Shown: positions 24,817 through 34,692, counted from the stretch's first letter. The stretch: DNA of 64,000 nt from Streptomyces sp. TSRI0281 (GCF_001905125.1 NZ_LWLE01000006.1:161540-225539); one strand, 5' to 3'. The notes: a model not told the origin generated them from the letters alone. Program-made: numbers and translations.

Positions 24817-27797
24817 ACCGGCCTCCGGAGTGAGACGAGATCGGCGAGATCACGGTCGCTGAGCTCGGTCAGGGCGGTCTCACCGGTGCCGAGGACCGCG
24901 TCGGCCAGGGCCCTCTTGGACTCCAGCAGCTCACCGATCCGGTCCTCCACCGTCCCCTCCGCGATCAGTCGGTGGACCTGCACGGGCTGCGTCTGGCCGA
25001 TGCGGTACGCCCGGTCGGTTGCCTGCTCCTCGACCGCCGGGTTCCACCAGCGGTCGTAGTGGATGACATGAGCGGCGCGGGTGAGATTCAGCCCGGTGCC
25101 GGCCGCCTTGAGGGAGAGCAGGAAGACCGGGATCTCGGCGTCCTGGAAGCGGTCCACCATCCGTTCGCGTTCGGGCACCGGTGTGCCGCCGTGCAGCAGT
25201 TGGGAGGGGATGGCCCGGGACGCCAGGTGGGCGGAGAGGAGCCGGGCCATCGTCACGTACTGGGTGAAGATCAGGACTGACCCGCCCTCGGACAGGATCG
25301 TGTCGAGGAGTTCGTCCAGGAGCGCGAGCTTGCCGGAGCGGCCCGTGAGCCGGGTCGGCTCCTCCTTCAGATACTGCGCGGGGTGGTTGCAGATCTGCTT
25401 GAGCGAGGCCAGCAGCTTCATCACCAGGCCGCGTCGGGCGATGCCTTCCGCAGCCTCGATCTGCGCCATCGTCTCGCGCACCGCAGCCTCGTAGAGCGCG
25501 ACCTGTTCACGGGTGAGGGAGACGGGGTGGTCGGTCTCCGTCTTCGGCGGCAGCTCGGGGGCGATGCCGGGGTCCGACTTCTTGCGGCGCAGCAGGAAGG
25601 GGCGGACGAGCCGGGCCAGCCGCTCGACCGCCTCGTCGTTGCCCAGGCCCGCGGCCGTGCCGGTGTTCTCCACGATCCGGGCGTGCCGGGACCGGAAGGC
25701 CTTGAGCGGGCCGAGCAGCCCGGGGGTCGTCCAGTCGAGCAGCGCCCAGAGCTCGGAGAGGTTGTTCTCCACGGGGGTACCGGTCAGGGCGACGCGGGCC
25801 GGGGCCGGAATGGTGCGCAGCGCCTTGGCCGTGGAGGAGTGCGGGTTCTTCACGTGCTGCGCCTCGTCGGCGACGACCAGCCCCCAGGACTGTGCGGCGA
25901 GTTGGGCCGCGCTGGAACGCATCGTGCCGTACGTGGTGAGCACGAAACCGCCGTCCGGGTCCGTCAGGGTCCGGTCGGTGCCGTGGAACCGGCGCACCGG
26001 AACGCCGGGGGCGAAGCGGTTGATCTCCCGGTGCCAGTTGCCGAGGAGGGAGGCGGGGCAGATCACCAGCGTCGGCGCGGGATGGGCGCGGTGCAGATGC
26101 AGGGCGATCACCGTGATCGTCTTGCCGAGGCCCATGTCGTCGGCGAGGCAGCCGCCGAGTCCGAGCGAGGTCATCCGGTCCAGCCAGGCCAGACCGCGCA
26201 GTTGGTAGTCGCGCAGGGTCGCGTCCAGGCCGGGCGGCGGCGGGACGGTCGCGTCCTCGGCGAGGATCCGGGCCCGGAGCGCGGCCAGCGCACCGGCCGG
26301 CACCGCGTCGACCTGTTCGCCGTCGACCTCGGCACTGCCGGTGAGGGCGACGGCGAGGGCGTCCACCGGGTCGAGCAGGCCGAGCTCCCGCTTGCGTGCC
26401 TTGCGTACGAGCGCGGGGTCGACGACCACCCACTGGTCACGCAGCCGCACCACCGGGCGGTGGGCCTCGGCCAGGGTGTCCATCTCGGCCTCGGTCAGCT
26501 GCTCGTCACCGAGCGACAGCTGCCAGTTGAAGGCGAAGAGCTGCTCCGCGTCGAAGAACGAGGTGCCGTCGGTGGCCGAGCCGGGTGCGGGCCGGACGAC
26601 GGCGGCCGCGGTGAGCGAACGGGCGAGCTCCCGCGGCCAGTGGATGTTGACCCCGGCCGCGGTCAGGCGGGCCCCGGCATCGCTCAGCAGCTCGTACAGC
26701 TCGTCCTCGGTGAGGGCGAGCACGTCGGGGACGGGCTGGTCGAGCAGCCGCTCCAGCGGCGCCCAGACACGCGCGGCGCGGCGCAGCGCGAGCACCGCGT
26801 CGACCTGGGCACGCGGTCCGAACGGCTCCCCTCCCCCGCCGTTCCACAGGGCGGCGGCGTCGATGACGTACGTCGGGTCGGCGAGGCTGTGCACCTGGAC
26901 GACGGCCGCTGCGGCATGGCGTACGGCGGGATCGTCCGGGCTGCCGGGACCGTCGGGGTCGTCCGCGGCGGCGATGGCGTAGGTGTCCGCGGTGTCGAAG
27001 AGCTCGTACGCGGAGAGGTCGAGCCGCAGCGAGACCCGGACACCCGCGTCCAGGCCGGACGCGACCTCGACGGCCCAGGCGGCGGCGCCGGGAAGATGCT
27101 GGGCCTCCCGGGCGGCGAACGGGGCGCCCATCGCGTAGGCCGCGGCCGGCGTACGGGGCAGGGTGTCGGCGACCGCGTCGAGGAAGGCCCCGATCAGGAA
27201 CTCGGGGTCGGTGAGCCGGAGCGGCGCGAGGTCGTCCACCGGCACCGCGTACCCCTCGGGAGGCATGGCGGCGGCGACGGCCCGCAGATGCGCGATGTCC
27301 TCGGCGTCACGCGGACCGGCCCGCCAGGCGTCGTGGTCGTCGGCTGTCAGTCCGGGCAGCAGCCTGCCGCGTGCCACCAGATTCAGCGCGTGCAGTGCGG
27401 CGGCACCCCAGCAGCGGGTGGCGGTATGGGCGGACGCCTGATGGCGGGCGAGGGCGAGCAGCGGCAGCGCGTCCGCCACGGGCAGCAGCACCGCGGGCAC
27501 GGTGCGGGCACGGATGCCATGCGTGCCGCCCGCGCCACCCGTGCCGTCCCGCCGGACCACGGTCAGCGTGGTCGGTTCGGTCGGTCCGGTGGTGGCGTGA
27601 GCGGGATTCCCGGCCGGTGCGGGATCGGCGGCGTACGCGAAAGGATTCCCGGCCCGCGCGGTGTCTCCGCGCTCCTCGGGGTCCCAGAAGGCGATCCGGC
27701 CGTCCCTCGGCAGGGCGGCGGGCAGGAAGACCGCCGGACAGCGCAGCAGACGGCCGATGCGCGCGTCCCGCGCGTCCCGCAGGTCCCGTGCCGTCAT
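24813..27797 (-). CDS. SNF2/Rad54-family DEAD/H helicase
   Basis: 994-residue double-stranded-DNA translocase of the bacterial SNF2 family. The N-terminal 470 residues are the family-specific regulatory region. The ATPase core has Walker A LADDMGLGKTITVIAL, motif II VADEAQHVKN (DEAQ), motif III LTGTPVENNLSELWALLDW, and the C-terminal lobe ends with AYRIGQTQPVQVHRL (motif VI) and a DRIGELLESKR brace. The ATG at 27797 (GGAG directly upstream) is preferred to in-frame 27872 because a promoter-like element ends at 27850. It is coupled to the SWIM gene. Paired SNF2-SWIM genes are widespread in actinobacteria; chromatin- or recombination-linked remodelling is the usual inference. Confidence 0.93.
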   Translation of the reverse strand: MTARDLRDARDARIGRLLRCPAVFLPAALPRDGRIAFWDPEERGDTARAGNPFAYAADPAPAGNPAHATTGPTEPTTLTVVRRDGTGGAGGTHGIRARTVPAVLLPVADALPLLALARHQASAHTATRCWGAAALHALNLVARGRLLPGLTADDHDAWRAGPRDAEDIAHLRAVAAAMPPEGYAVPVDDLAPLRLTDPEFLIGAFLDAVADTLPRTPAAAYAMGAPFAAREAQHLPGAAAWAVEVASGLDAGVRVSLRLDLSAYELFDTADTYAIAAADDPDGPGSPDDPAVRHAAAAVVQVHSLADPTYVIDAAALWNGGGGEPFGPRAQVDAVLALRRAARVWAPLERLLDQPVPDVLALTEDELYELLSDAGARLTAAGVNIHWPRELARSLTAAAVVRPAPGSATDGTSFFDAEQLFAFNWQLSLGDEQLTEAEMDTLAEAHRPVVRLRDQWVVVDPALVRKARKRELGLLDPVDALAVALTGSAEVDGEQVDAVPAGALAALRARILAEDATVPPPPGLDATLRDYQLRGLAWLDRMTSLGLGGCLADDMGLGKTITVIALHLHRAHPAPTLVICPASLLGNWHREINRFAPGVPVRRFHGTDRTLTDPDGGFVLTTYGTMRSSAAQLAAQSWGLVVADEAQHVKNPHSSTAKALRTIPAPARVALTGTPVENNLSELWALLDWTTPGLLGPLKAFRSRHARIVENTGTAAGLGNDEAVERLARLVRPFLLRRKKSDPGIAPELPPKTETDHPVSLTREQVALYEAAVRETMAQIEAAEGIARRGLVMKLLASLKQICNHPAQYLKEEPTRLTGRSGKLALLDELLDTILSEGGSVLIFTQYVTMARLLSAHLASRAIPSQLLHGGTPVPERERMVDRFQDAEIPVFLLSLKAAGTGLNLTRAAHVIHYDRWWNPAVEEQATDRAYRIGQTQPVQVHRLIAEGTVEDRIGELLESKRALADAVLGTGETALTELSDRDLADLVSLRRPV

Positions 27798-27849
27798 CTC
27801 CGGCCACCCCCTCCCGCCCTGATTCGTGTCTGTTCCCTCTGACTCCGCG

Positions 27850-27872
27850 AGTCTAGGCGGGGGGTCTGACAA
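27850..27872 (-). promoter_or_regulatory. PafBC-like damage promoter of the SNF2-SWIM operon
   Basis: The minus strand reads TTGTCAGAC (27872-27864), 8 bases, TAGACT (27855-27850). This matches TTGTCRGTG-N8-TANNNT except for the last two bases of the upstream element. It predicts a 46-nt leader to the ATG at 27797. Confidence 0.6.
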
Positions 27873-27933
27873 CGTCCGACCTGGCCACGTTCCCGCAGCT
27901 CAGGACCGGTCGGCGAGCGGAGTGCGATCAAGG

Positions 27934-28035
27934 GTGGACGATCATCAGCGGTGGGTGGATGTCAGTCGTGGACGATCATCAGCGGTGGACGGGCGTCAGC
28001 CGTGGGAGATCATCGGCAGTGGACGGGCGTCAGTG
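27934..28035 (+). repeat. three imperfect 34-bp tandem repeats
   Basis: Copies near 27934, 27968 and 28002 share GTGGACGATCATCAGCGGTG. The last copy overlaps the stop codon of the slipin gene (28030-28032). The repeats fill most of the gap between the helicase promoter and the slipin gene. Confidence 0.75.
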
Positions 28036-29061
28036 GTGGGCGAACGGTTCGGCACCGGACCGATCGTCCGTGTCCGCGTTCGCCGCTGCCGGAGCGGCGG
28101 TGGACCCCGAGGGGCCCTTTCGCTGCGCAACCCGCGACGGCCGTCGCATCGACGGCGATGGTGCCGACTGCACGGGCGATGCCTGCTGAGCGCTTTCCCG
28201 CGCCACAGGCGGCACGGCCTCCGGCAGCTGCTGTTGTTGCGGTTGTTGCGGCTGCGGCTGTTGTCCCGCCTGCGGCGGCTGCTGCGCGATTTGCTGCTGC
28301 GGCTGCTGCGCCCGTTCCAGGAAGCGGAGCAGCTCCACCGGGAACGGCAGGACGAGGGTGGAGTTCTTCTCGGCCGCGACCGCGACCACGGTCTGGAGGA
28401 GTCGCAGTTGCAGGGCCGCCGGCTGGGTGGACATCTGCTCGGCCGCCTGGGCCAGCTTCTTCGACGCCTGCAGCTCCGCGTCGGCGTTGATCACCCTGGC
28501 GCGCCGTTCACGGTCGGCCTCCGCCTGACGTGCCATGGAGCGCTTCATCGTCTCGGGCAGCGATACGTCCTTGATCTCCACCCGGTCGATCTGCACACCC
28601 CAGCCCACGGCCGGGCTGTCGATCATCAGCTCCAGGCCCTGGTTCAGCTTCTCCCGGTTGGACAGGAGGTCGTCCAGATCGCTCTTACCGATGATCGACC
28701 GCAGCGACGTCTGGGCCATCTGCGACACCGCGAACCGATAGTCCTCCACCTCGACGACCGCGCTCGCCGCGTCGACCACCTTGAAGTAGATGACGGCGTC
28801 CACCCGGACCGTCACGTTGTCCCGGGTGATTCCGTCCTGGGCGGGCACCGGCATCGTCACGATCTGCATGTTCACCTTGCGGAGCCGCTCCACGCCGGGC
28901 AGAACCATGGTGAATCCAGGTCCTCGCACATCGTTACGGAGCCTGCCGAGCCGCAGCACCACACCGCGCTCGTACTGCTTGACCACGCGGGCCGCGCTTG
29001 CCGCGTACAGCGCGCCGACGCACAGTACCGCCACGATCGCGATCACTAGCTCCTGGACCAT
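28030..29061 (-). CDS. slipin / SPFH (band 7) membrane-associated protein
   Basis: 343 residues. One N-terminal transmembrane helix (ELVIAIVAVLCVGALYAASA) is followed by an SPFH/stomatin domain (QYERGVVLRLGRL, GPGFTMVLPGVERL, VRVDAVIYFKV, DVSLPETMKRSMARQAEADRERRARV coiled coil) and a C-terminal Gln/Pro-rich tail (about 80 residues; QQPQQQI). Slipins form oligomeric rings and organise membrane microdomains. The start at 29061 is chosen because the transmembrane helix follows at once; in-frame extension to 29244 adds nonconserved residues. No NfeD-type protease gene is adjacent, although such partners are common. Confidence 0.92.
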   Translation of the reverse strand: MVQELVIAIVAVLCVGALYAASAARVVKQYERGVVLRLGRLRNDVRGPGFTMVLPGVERLRKVNMQIVTMPVPAQDGITRDNVTVRVDAVIYFKVVDAASAVVEVEDYRFAVSQMAQTSLRSIIGKSDLDDLLSNREKLNQGLELMIDSPAVGWGVQIDRVEIKDVSLPETMKRSMARQAEADRERRARVINADAELQASKKLAQAAEQMSTQPAALQLRLLQTVVAVAAEKNSTLVLPFPVELLRFLERAQQPQQQIAQQPPQAGQQPQPQQPQQQQLPEAVPPVARESAQQASPVQSAPSPSMRRPSRVAQRKGPSGSTAAPAAANADTDDRSGAEPFAHH

Positions 29062-29291
29062 GACGGCCCCCTGACAAGATCGAAGTCTCAGCAATTGAGC
29101 TCTATTAACACGGTATGCCCAATATGCACACCCGTCGAACCTCCGTCGCGCCGAAGCTCGCCCGGTCGGCCGCCCTCCGGATGCCGGGCCGTCGCGGAGC
29201 GGGCAGCGTGACCAGGGCCGGACGTCCCCGTGACGTACAGGCACAGCATGTGACGTACAGATGAGCCGGACGAGCAGACGAGGACCCGCCC

Positions 29292-29681
29292 ATGTCCGTG
29301 ACCGCGAACGCGACTGTGCCCGCGACCACGCCCGCGACCGATCACCGCCGCCGACCCCGCCGCCTCGGTGTCGCGGCCGGAGCAGCGCTCCTCACCCTGG
29401 CCGTCTCGGGCTGTTCCGGTCTCGGCCGCACCGCCGTCGGACCGGTCATCTACTCCACCGAACGGGACGCCGTGATCCTGGTGAACAGCCCCTCGGTCAA
29501 AGGCTGCCACCGGCTGGCCCCCGCCGGTGTCCACGAGGTCGAGAACCGGACGCTGGTCGATGTCGTGATGTACCGCACCCGGAACTGCACCGGTCGCGAC
29601 ACGACGTATGTGCCCACCACATTCACCGACACCAAGGCTCCCCCCAGCCTCCCCTGGCGCAGCTACAGCATCGTGCACTGA
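29292..29681 (+). CDS. small putative lipoprotein
   Basis: 129 residues. After an Arg-rich n-region (HRRRPRRLG) a hydrophobic stretch ends in the lipobox LAVSGC, so the mature protein is probably a lipid-anchored domain of about 85 residues with two further cysteines (KGCHRLAP and RNCTGRD) that could form a disulfide. I do not recognise the family. Two copies of GTGACGTACAG lie 40 and 60 bases upstream. The gene stands alone. Confidence 0.7.
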   Translation: MSVTANATVPATTPATDHRRRPRRLGVAAGAALLTLAVSGCSGLGRTAVGPVIYSTERDAVILVNSPSVKGCHRLAPAGVHEVENRTLVDVVMYRTRNCTGRDTTYVPTTFTDTKAPPSLPWRSYSIVH

Positions 29682-29798
29682 CCCGGCGGGCAGCCCATGG
29701 CCCACCGATCCGCCGCGCCGCTGACCCCGCGCCGCCTGACCCCCGCGCCGCGGGACCGGACGCCCTCGGGTCCGCCGGGCGCCGGGGCCGGGCCTCCG

Positions 29799-30494
29799 CT
29801 ACACGGGGAGTGCGCGCACCCACATCCCGTCGTCGGTGAGATACCGGTCGACGGTGAGCCCGGCGGCCGCCAGATGCCCTTCGAACTCCTCCCGGGACAG
29901 CTCCCGCGACAGGAAGGTCTGCGTCCACCGCGCGTCGTCGAAGACATACTCCGCGTGCACCGAACGCACCCCGTCCCCGACGGGCTCCGCCGAGACGATC
30001 CGTATGGTGCCGCCCGCCGGGTCCTCCCGTTCCCAGGGCAGATCGGAGCGGTGTGCGGCACCTTCGCGCTGGAGGAGCACGACCCCGCCGTCCTTCACAT
30101 GCCTGCGGCAGACCCGCAGCATTCCGTCCCGCACCCGGTGCTCGGGAGCATGGACCAGGAACGACGCCAGCATCACCACGTCGAACCTCTCCTCACCGAG
30201 GTCCAGCGACTCGATGGGCCCGCAGACCGTACGGGCGCCGCCGACGCGCTCCAGCATCGCCGGCGACTCGTCCACGGCCGTCACGGCGAAGCCGCGCTCG
30301 ACCAGCGGCCGCGTCACCCGGCCCGCGCCGCAGCCCAGCTCCAGCACACTCGCTCCGGCGGGCACGGCCGCCTGGATCACGTCCGGTTCCTCGCCCACGG
30401 ACAGCCGTGCGTACAGCTCGACCGCGCAGCCGTCCGGGGTGATGACGCCGGGCCCGGTCCCCGCATATCCCTCACGTACCAGTCGTCCGCTCAT
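29799..30494 (-). CDS. class I SAM-dependent methyltransferase
   Basis: 231 residues with the Rossmann methyltransferase fold: motif I VLELGCGAGRVTRPL, acidic loop VTAVDESPAML, motif II-like GPIESLDLGEERFDVVML, and post-motif GGVVLLQREG. Such proteins methylate small molecules or proteins; nothing in the sequence fixes the substrate. It stands alone, convergent with the upstream small lipoprotein gene and 84 bases from the ADP-ribosylglycohydrolase gene on the same strand. Confidence 0.88.
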   Translation of the reverse strand: MSGRLVREGYAGTGPGVITPDGCAVELYARLSVGEEPDVIQAAVPAGASVLELGCGAGRVTRPLVERGFAVTAVDESPAMLERVGGARTVCGPIESLDLGEERFDVVMLASFLVHAPEHRVRDGMLRVCRRHVKDGGVVLLQREGAAHRSDLPWEREDPAGGTIRIVSAEPVGDGVRSVHAEYVFDDARWTQTFLSRELSREEFEGHLAAAGLTVDRYLTDDGMWVRALPV

Positions 30495-30578
30495 ACCGTG
30501 TCAAACGTCCGGCCACCGGCGGCCGTTCCCTCGCATGCGGGTCCACTCCCCGTGAGTGGCGCACGGGCTCCGACGCTC

Positions 30579-31697
30579 TCAGCAGCCCGGGTAGCGGTCG
30601 GCGGGCCAGTCCACCGGCTCTTCGCATTCCATCGACAAGTCGTCGGCCAGCTCCGCGATCACGGCGCGGCCCTGCGTCGACGCGAGCCAGGAAGAGGGGA
30701 GTTCGCCGTCGCCGTGCCGGGCACCGAGCAGATTTCCGCAGACCGAACCGGTGGAGTCGCTGTCGCCCGAGTGGTTGACCGAGAGCAGCAGCGCCCGCTC
30801 CACGTCCCGGGCGCCCGGCAGGACCAGCGCGCAGTACACGGCGATGGCGAGGGCCTCCTCGGCCACCCAGCCCGCCCCCAGCGACTCCACCTTCTCGGCG
30901 GTCGGCCTGCCCCTCGCGGCCAGGTCGACCGCTGCCCGCAGTGCCGCCGTCGTCTCCTCGTGGCCGGGATGGCGGGCGAGAAGCTCCATCGCCCGCAGCA
31001 CGGCGCCCTCCGTCGAGTCGCCCTCCAGCAGGTGGGTGACGATCACGGCGAACGCCCCGGCGGCGTACGCACCGGTGAGGTGGCCGTGGGTGATCTTCGC
31101 GCACCGGGCGGCGTCCTCGAACACCACCCACGAGGGCTCCCCCATCAGCCCGAACGGGGCGGACCTCATCACGGTCCCGCAGCCCTTGGAACCGGTGTTG
31201 ACCGGCCCCGGCACGGAGAGCGGAGTGTCCCCGTCCGGCGTGTGCCCGGCCGCGAGTCCGGTCAGGCAGGCATTGCCGGGGGCCCGGCGCGCGTACAGCC
31301 AGGGCTGTTGCCGCAGCCACCCCGTCCGTATGAGGTCGTCGCCGCCACGGGCCGGCGGGGACGGGTGGTTCTGGGTGTCCAGCCAGCGCAGGTAGGCATG
31401 GCGCACGATGGCCGTGCGTGCGCCGCCGATCCCCTTCGCGGAGGCTCTGACACGCGCCCTGATCAGGCCCTCGACCGTGAAGAGCGTCATCTGGGTGTCA
31501 TCGGTGACGCGTCCGACGACCCCGTCCCCGTCCGCGACGAACCCGCGCACACCGTGCTCCCCGTGGGCCCGGCGGATGCCGTCGAGCGACAGGAACTCCA
31601 CCGGGTTTCCCAGCGCGTCGCCGATCGCGCCGCCCAGCAGACAGCCCCGTACCCGCGCCCGCCGGACCGCGCCGCCCTCCCCTGTCCCGCCGCTCAC
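30579..31697 (-). CDS. ADP-ribosylglycohydrolase (DraG) family protein
   Basis: 372 residues with the all-helical DraG/ARH fold. Dimagnesium-site motifs are intact: GAIGDALGNPVEF and VTDDTQMTLF near the N-terminus and NHSGDSDSTGSVCGNLLGA near the C-terminus. These enzymes remove ADP-ribose from arginine, serine or small-molecule adducts. Start is the GTG at 31697. No ADP-ribosyltransferase gene is visible in the window, so the substrate is open. Confidence 0.92.
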   Translation of the reverse strand: MSGGTGEGGAVRRARVRGCLLGGAIGDALGNPVEFLSLDGIRRAHGEHGVRGFVADGDGVVGRVTDDTQMTLFTVEGLIRARVRASAKGIGGARTAIVRHAYLRWLDTQNHPSPPARGGDDLIRTGWLRQQPWLYARRAPGNACLTGLAAGHTPDGDTPLSVPGPVNTGSKGCGTVMRSAPFGLMGEPSWVVFEDAARCAKITHGHLTGAYAAGAFAVIVTHLLEGDSTEGAVLRAMELLARHPGHEETTAALRAAVDLAARGRPTAEKVESLGAGWVAEEALAIAVYCALVLPGARDVERALLLSVNHSGDSDSTGSVCGNLLGARHGDGELPSSWLASTQGRAVIAELADDLSMECEEPVDWPADRYPGC

Positions 31698-31766
31698 AAG
31701 CGGCTCCCCTTGTCGCTGTTCCGTCTGCCGCGCGGCGGGTCCATGCTGGTAAGTGAGGCGATCCGT

Positions 31767-32063
31767 ATGCGTACCGGCAATGAACCCGCGACCGCCCGCA
31801 GTCCTCTGCGGATGCGGCTGTGGCTGAGTCTATGGGGCACGATCTGGGCGCTCTTCGGCCTGGTGGCTTTCGTACTGGTCGGCCGGCCGGGCTGGGCGGC
31901 GGCCTGTGGAGCGCTGCTGTTGATCACGGTCCTGGACTTCTGCGTGATCGTCCACCGCATCCACCAGGGGCCGCACTACCAGCCGGGCCGGAACATCCCA
32001 CCGTACGAACCCGACCGCAGGGGGCACCCCCGTCCGGGCCGACCGCACGACCGGGCGGCTTGA
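31767..32063 (+). CDS. small two-helix membrane protein (DUF6343-like)
   Basis: 98 residues: MRTGNEPATARSPLRMRLWL, then two transmembrane helices (LWGTIWALFGLVAFVLVG and WAAACGALLLITVLDFCVIV) and a cytoplasmic, proline-rich tail HQGPHYQPGRNIPPYEP. I recall this exact architecture in a conserved streptomycete family of unknown function. The ATG at 31767 has AGTGAGG 8 bases upstream; the in-frame ATG at 31743 is less likely. It is divergent from the ADP-ribosylglycohydrolase gene. Confidence 0.8.
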   Translation: MRTGNEPATARSPLRMRLWLSLWGTIWALFGLVAFVLVGRPGWAAACGALLLITVLDFCVIVHRIHQGPHYQPGRNIPPYEPDRRGHPRPGRPHDRAA

Positions 32064-32214
32064 CCACACGAAGGGGCGGGGCAGCGGGGCGAGGCGCGAA
32101 ACGCCGTGGCCGCGCGAACCGGCGGGGCACACCGCCACACGCGGCAGCAACCACAACCACCGGGCCCGACGCTCACGGACCACGGCGTCAGCCCTGCTCG
32201 TCGAACCCCCCGCG

Positions 32215-32589
32215 TCAGCCCTGCTCGTCGAAGCGCGCCGCCTGCAGATACTCCGGGTTCGGATCGAGGGCGGCGGCAAGCCGGAAGTGCCGGGTGGCCT
32301 GCGCCGGGCGGCCCGCGCGCTGGAAGGTCCGGGCCAACGCGAAGTGGGCGAACGCGTTGTCCGGCTCCCGCTCCAGAACCAGCTCGAATTCCAGCTCGGC
32401 CGGGCGCAGTTGGGCCGCCGCGAAGAACGCGCGGGCCCGCAGCAGCCGGGCCGCCGTGTTCTCCGGGTGGGCGGCTATCACCGAGTCGAGCAGCTTGACC
32501 GCGCCCCGTGGATCCCGGGCCGCGAGCAGTTGCTCCGCCGCACGGAAATCGATGACATGGGTTTCCGGATTGCTCTCGGGCACGGTCAC
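32215..32589 (-). CDS. tetratricopeptide-repeat protein
   Basis: 124 residues, almost entirely TPR-type helices: three repeats are visible with the A-x8-A pattern (AAEQLLAARDPRGAVKLLDS, then AARLLRARAFFAAAQLRPAE, then AFAHFALARTFQRAGRPAQA). No catalytic domain. Such small TPR proteins usually mediate protein contacts. GTG start at 32589. Located 78 bases after the coaE gene on the same strand. Confidence 0.8.
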   Translation of the reverse strand: MTVPESNPETHVIDFRAAEQLLAARDPRGAVKLLDSVIAAHPENTAARLLRARAFFAAAQLRPAELEFELVLEREPDNAFAHFALARTFQRAGRPAQATRHFRLAAALDPNPEYLQAARFDEQG

Positions 32590-32666
32590 ATCCTTCCCTT
32601 CACTCGCGGGTCTCCAACGTCCGTTCGGGACACGGTATTCCGACCGCAGACCCCACGGAGGCCGGA

Positions 32667-33269
32667 TCAGTGAGCCGCGGTCCGCCGGGTCAGCTCGTCC
32701 CAGACCTCGCGGACCTGGGGCTCCAGCGCCTCCAGCGGTCCGTCGTTGTCGACGATCAGATCCGCGACGACCCTGCGCTCCTCGCGGGTCGCCTGGGCGG
32801 CCATCCGGGCGCGGGCGTCGGCCTCCGTCATACCGCGCAGCCGTACGAGCCGGTCGAGCTGGGTCTCGGGGGTGGCGTCCACCACGACGACCAGGTCGTA
32901 GAGCGGGGCGAGGCCGTTCTCGGTGAGGAGGGGGACGTCATGGATGACGACCGCGTCCGGGCCCGCCGCCCGTTCCAGTTCGGCGGAGCGGGCGCCGACC
33001 AAGGGGTGGACGATCGCATTGAGTGCCGCGAGGCGGTCCGCGTCCGCGAAGACGATCGCGCCGAGCGCGGGGCGGTCCAGCGTGCCGTCGGCATGAAGGA
33101 TTCCGGTACCGAAGGCGTCCACGACGGCCGCGAGTCCGGGGGTGCCGGGCGCGACGACCTCACGCGCGATCCGGTCGGCGTCGATCAGCACGGCCCCGTA
33201 GCCGACGAGCAACCGTGACACTTCGCTCTTGCCGGCGCCGATGCCACCGGTCAGGCCCACTTTCAGCAT
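32667..33269 (-). CDS. coaE: dephospho-CoA kinase
   Basis: 200-residue P-loop kinase for the last step of coenzyme A synthesis. [21 protein letters not shown] carries Walker A at residues 8-15; [17 protein letters not shown] is the CoA-binding signature, and [20 protein letters not shown] and the C-terminal [12 protein letters not shown] complete the family pattern. The ATG at 33269 is fixed by the N-terminal strand; the longer open frame upstream is out of family. In many actinobacteria coaE lies beside rpsA as it nearly does here. Confidence 0.97.
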   Translation of the reverse strand: MLKVGLTGGIGAGKSEVSRLLVGYGAVLIDADRIAREVVAPGTPGLAAVVDAFGTGILHADGTLDRPALGAIVFADADRLAALNAIVHPLVGARSAELERAAGPDAVVIHDVPLLTENGLAPLYDLVVVVDATPETQLDRLVRLRGMTEADARARMAAQATREERRVVADLIVDNDGPLEALEPQVREVWDELTRRTAAH

Positions 33270-33300
33270 GGGCCGCAGCCTACGGCCCCGGGCCGCCTCG

Positions 33301-34239
33301 TCAGCCGTCGCCCTCGCGCTCGGCGAGGAACCGCTCGAATTCGCGGCCGATCTCGTCGGCGGACGGCAGATCCACCGGCTCGGCCACCAGGTTGCCCCGG
33401 GTCTCGGAGCCCGCGACCGCGTCGTACTGATGCTCAAGACCCTCGACGAGCGAGACGAGCTCCTCGTCGCCCTGACCGATCTGGCGGTCGATCTCGGTCT
33501 GGGTGCGGTGCGCCTCCGTGCGGAGCGAGTGCGCGAGGGTGGGCAGGACCAGGCCCGTCGCGGCGGTGATCGCCTCCAGCGCGGTGAGCGCGGCGTCCGG
33601 GTACGCGGAGCGCGCGACGTAATGCGGCACATGCGTGGCCACACCGAGCACATCGTGACCGGACTCCATCAGCCGGTATTCGACCAGGGCCTCGGCGGAG
33701 CCGGGAACCTGCGCCTCGTCGAACGGACTGCGGTGGCCGGGCATGAGATCGGTGCGATTGCCGTGCGGGGTGATGCCGACGGGGCGGGTGTGCGGGACGC
33801 CCATCGGGATGCCGTGGAAATTGACCGCGAGCCGTACGCCGAGGCGCTCGACGATCTGCTCGACGGCGGCGGCGAACCGCTCCCACTCCACGTCCGGCTC
33901 GGGGCCCGACAGCAGCAGGAAGGGGGCACCGGTGGCGTCCTGAACCACCCGGACGTCCAGCGTGGGGGCCTCGAAGGCCGTCCAGCGGTCGCGCCGGAAG
34001 GTCAGCAGCGGGCGCCGTGCGCGGTAGTCGACGAGCCGGTCGTGGTCGAATCGGGCCACGACCTGGTGGGGCAGCGTTTCGAGCAGACCGTCGACGATCT
34101 GCTCCCCGGTCTCACCCGCGTCGATGTATCCGTCGAAGTGGTAGAGCATGACCAGGCCGGCCGACTCCTGCGCCAGCGCCATGTCGACGACGGCCAGGCC
34201 CTTCGGCTCCCATTCGTACAAACTCTGCGGATCAGGCAC
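33301..34239 (-). CDS. PAC2 (proteasome assembly chaperone) family protein
   Basis: 312 residues with the PAC2 fold found in archaeal and actinobacterial relatives of proteasome-assembly chaperones: [18 protein letters not shown], the [14 protein letters not shown] segment, and [26 protein letters not shown]. The C-terminal third is helical and acidic. GTG start with GAGGAGGAGCGG upstream. Function is unknown; the Streptomyces proteasome gene cluster is not in the window, so a direct chaperone role is only an inference from family. Confidence 0.88.
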   Translation of the reverse strand: MPDPQSLYEWEPKGLAVVDMALAQESAGLVMLYHFDGYIDAGETGEQIVDGLLETLPHQVVARFDHDRLVDYRARRPLLTFRRDRWTAFEAPTLDVRVVQDATGAPFLLLSGPEPDVEWERFAAAVEQIVERLGVRLAVNFHGIPMGVPHTRPVGITPHGNRTDLMPGHRSPFDEAQVPGSAEALVEYRLMESGHDVLGVATHVPHYVARSAYPDAALTALEAITAATGLVLPTLAHSLRTEAHRTQTEIDRQIGQGDEELVSLVEGLEHQYDAVAGSETRGNLVAEPVDLPSADEIGREFERFLAEREGDG

Positions 34240-34558
34240 GGTTACCGCTCCTCCTCGTGTTCCTAGTGAAGAACACCCCCGGGAGCACGGGCATTCCCCG
34301 CCCGTGCCCTTTCCCGGGTGATCGCATGAGGCCCCTGGTGCGCGGTGTGTTCACCGGTGAAGTGTCCCCGTACTCCCGCCCCGTTGAACGCCGCCCGCCG
34401 GCCCACCGGGAAGCACGGCCGCAGACGCCGAGGACGAACTCCTTTTTCGCGTAGTGGAGTTGCGGCCGCCGGCCCGACAGCGAGCCCCCGCCGAGCGCGA
34501 AGTCGCCCCTGCCGCCCGTCCGGAAGGGGGCCTTACGGGTCGAGTACTGGTCCAGACC

Positions 34559-34587
34559 TTGACGCGACCACCCCCGGTCCCTACCGT
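34559..34587 (+). promoter_or_regulatory. candidate vegetative promoter of the beta-helix gene
   Basis: TTGACG (34559-34564), a 17-base spacer and TACCGT (34582-34587). The predicted leader is about 100 nt. The preceding 300 bases (34240-34558) hold no recognisable gene; GTGTTC/GAACAC arms near 34256-34275 form a short inverted repeat. Confidence 0.5.
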
Positions 34588-34692
34588 CACTGGGCAGCAC
34601 ACGTTCACAAACGCGCCCCACATTCACGTACGAGAACGTGTGCAGCGTTCGAGAAAGCTGCGAATCCGCACCTCCGACGGGAAGGCACCCCC

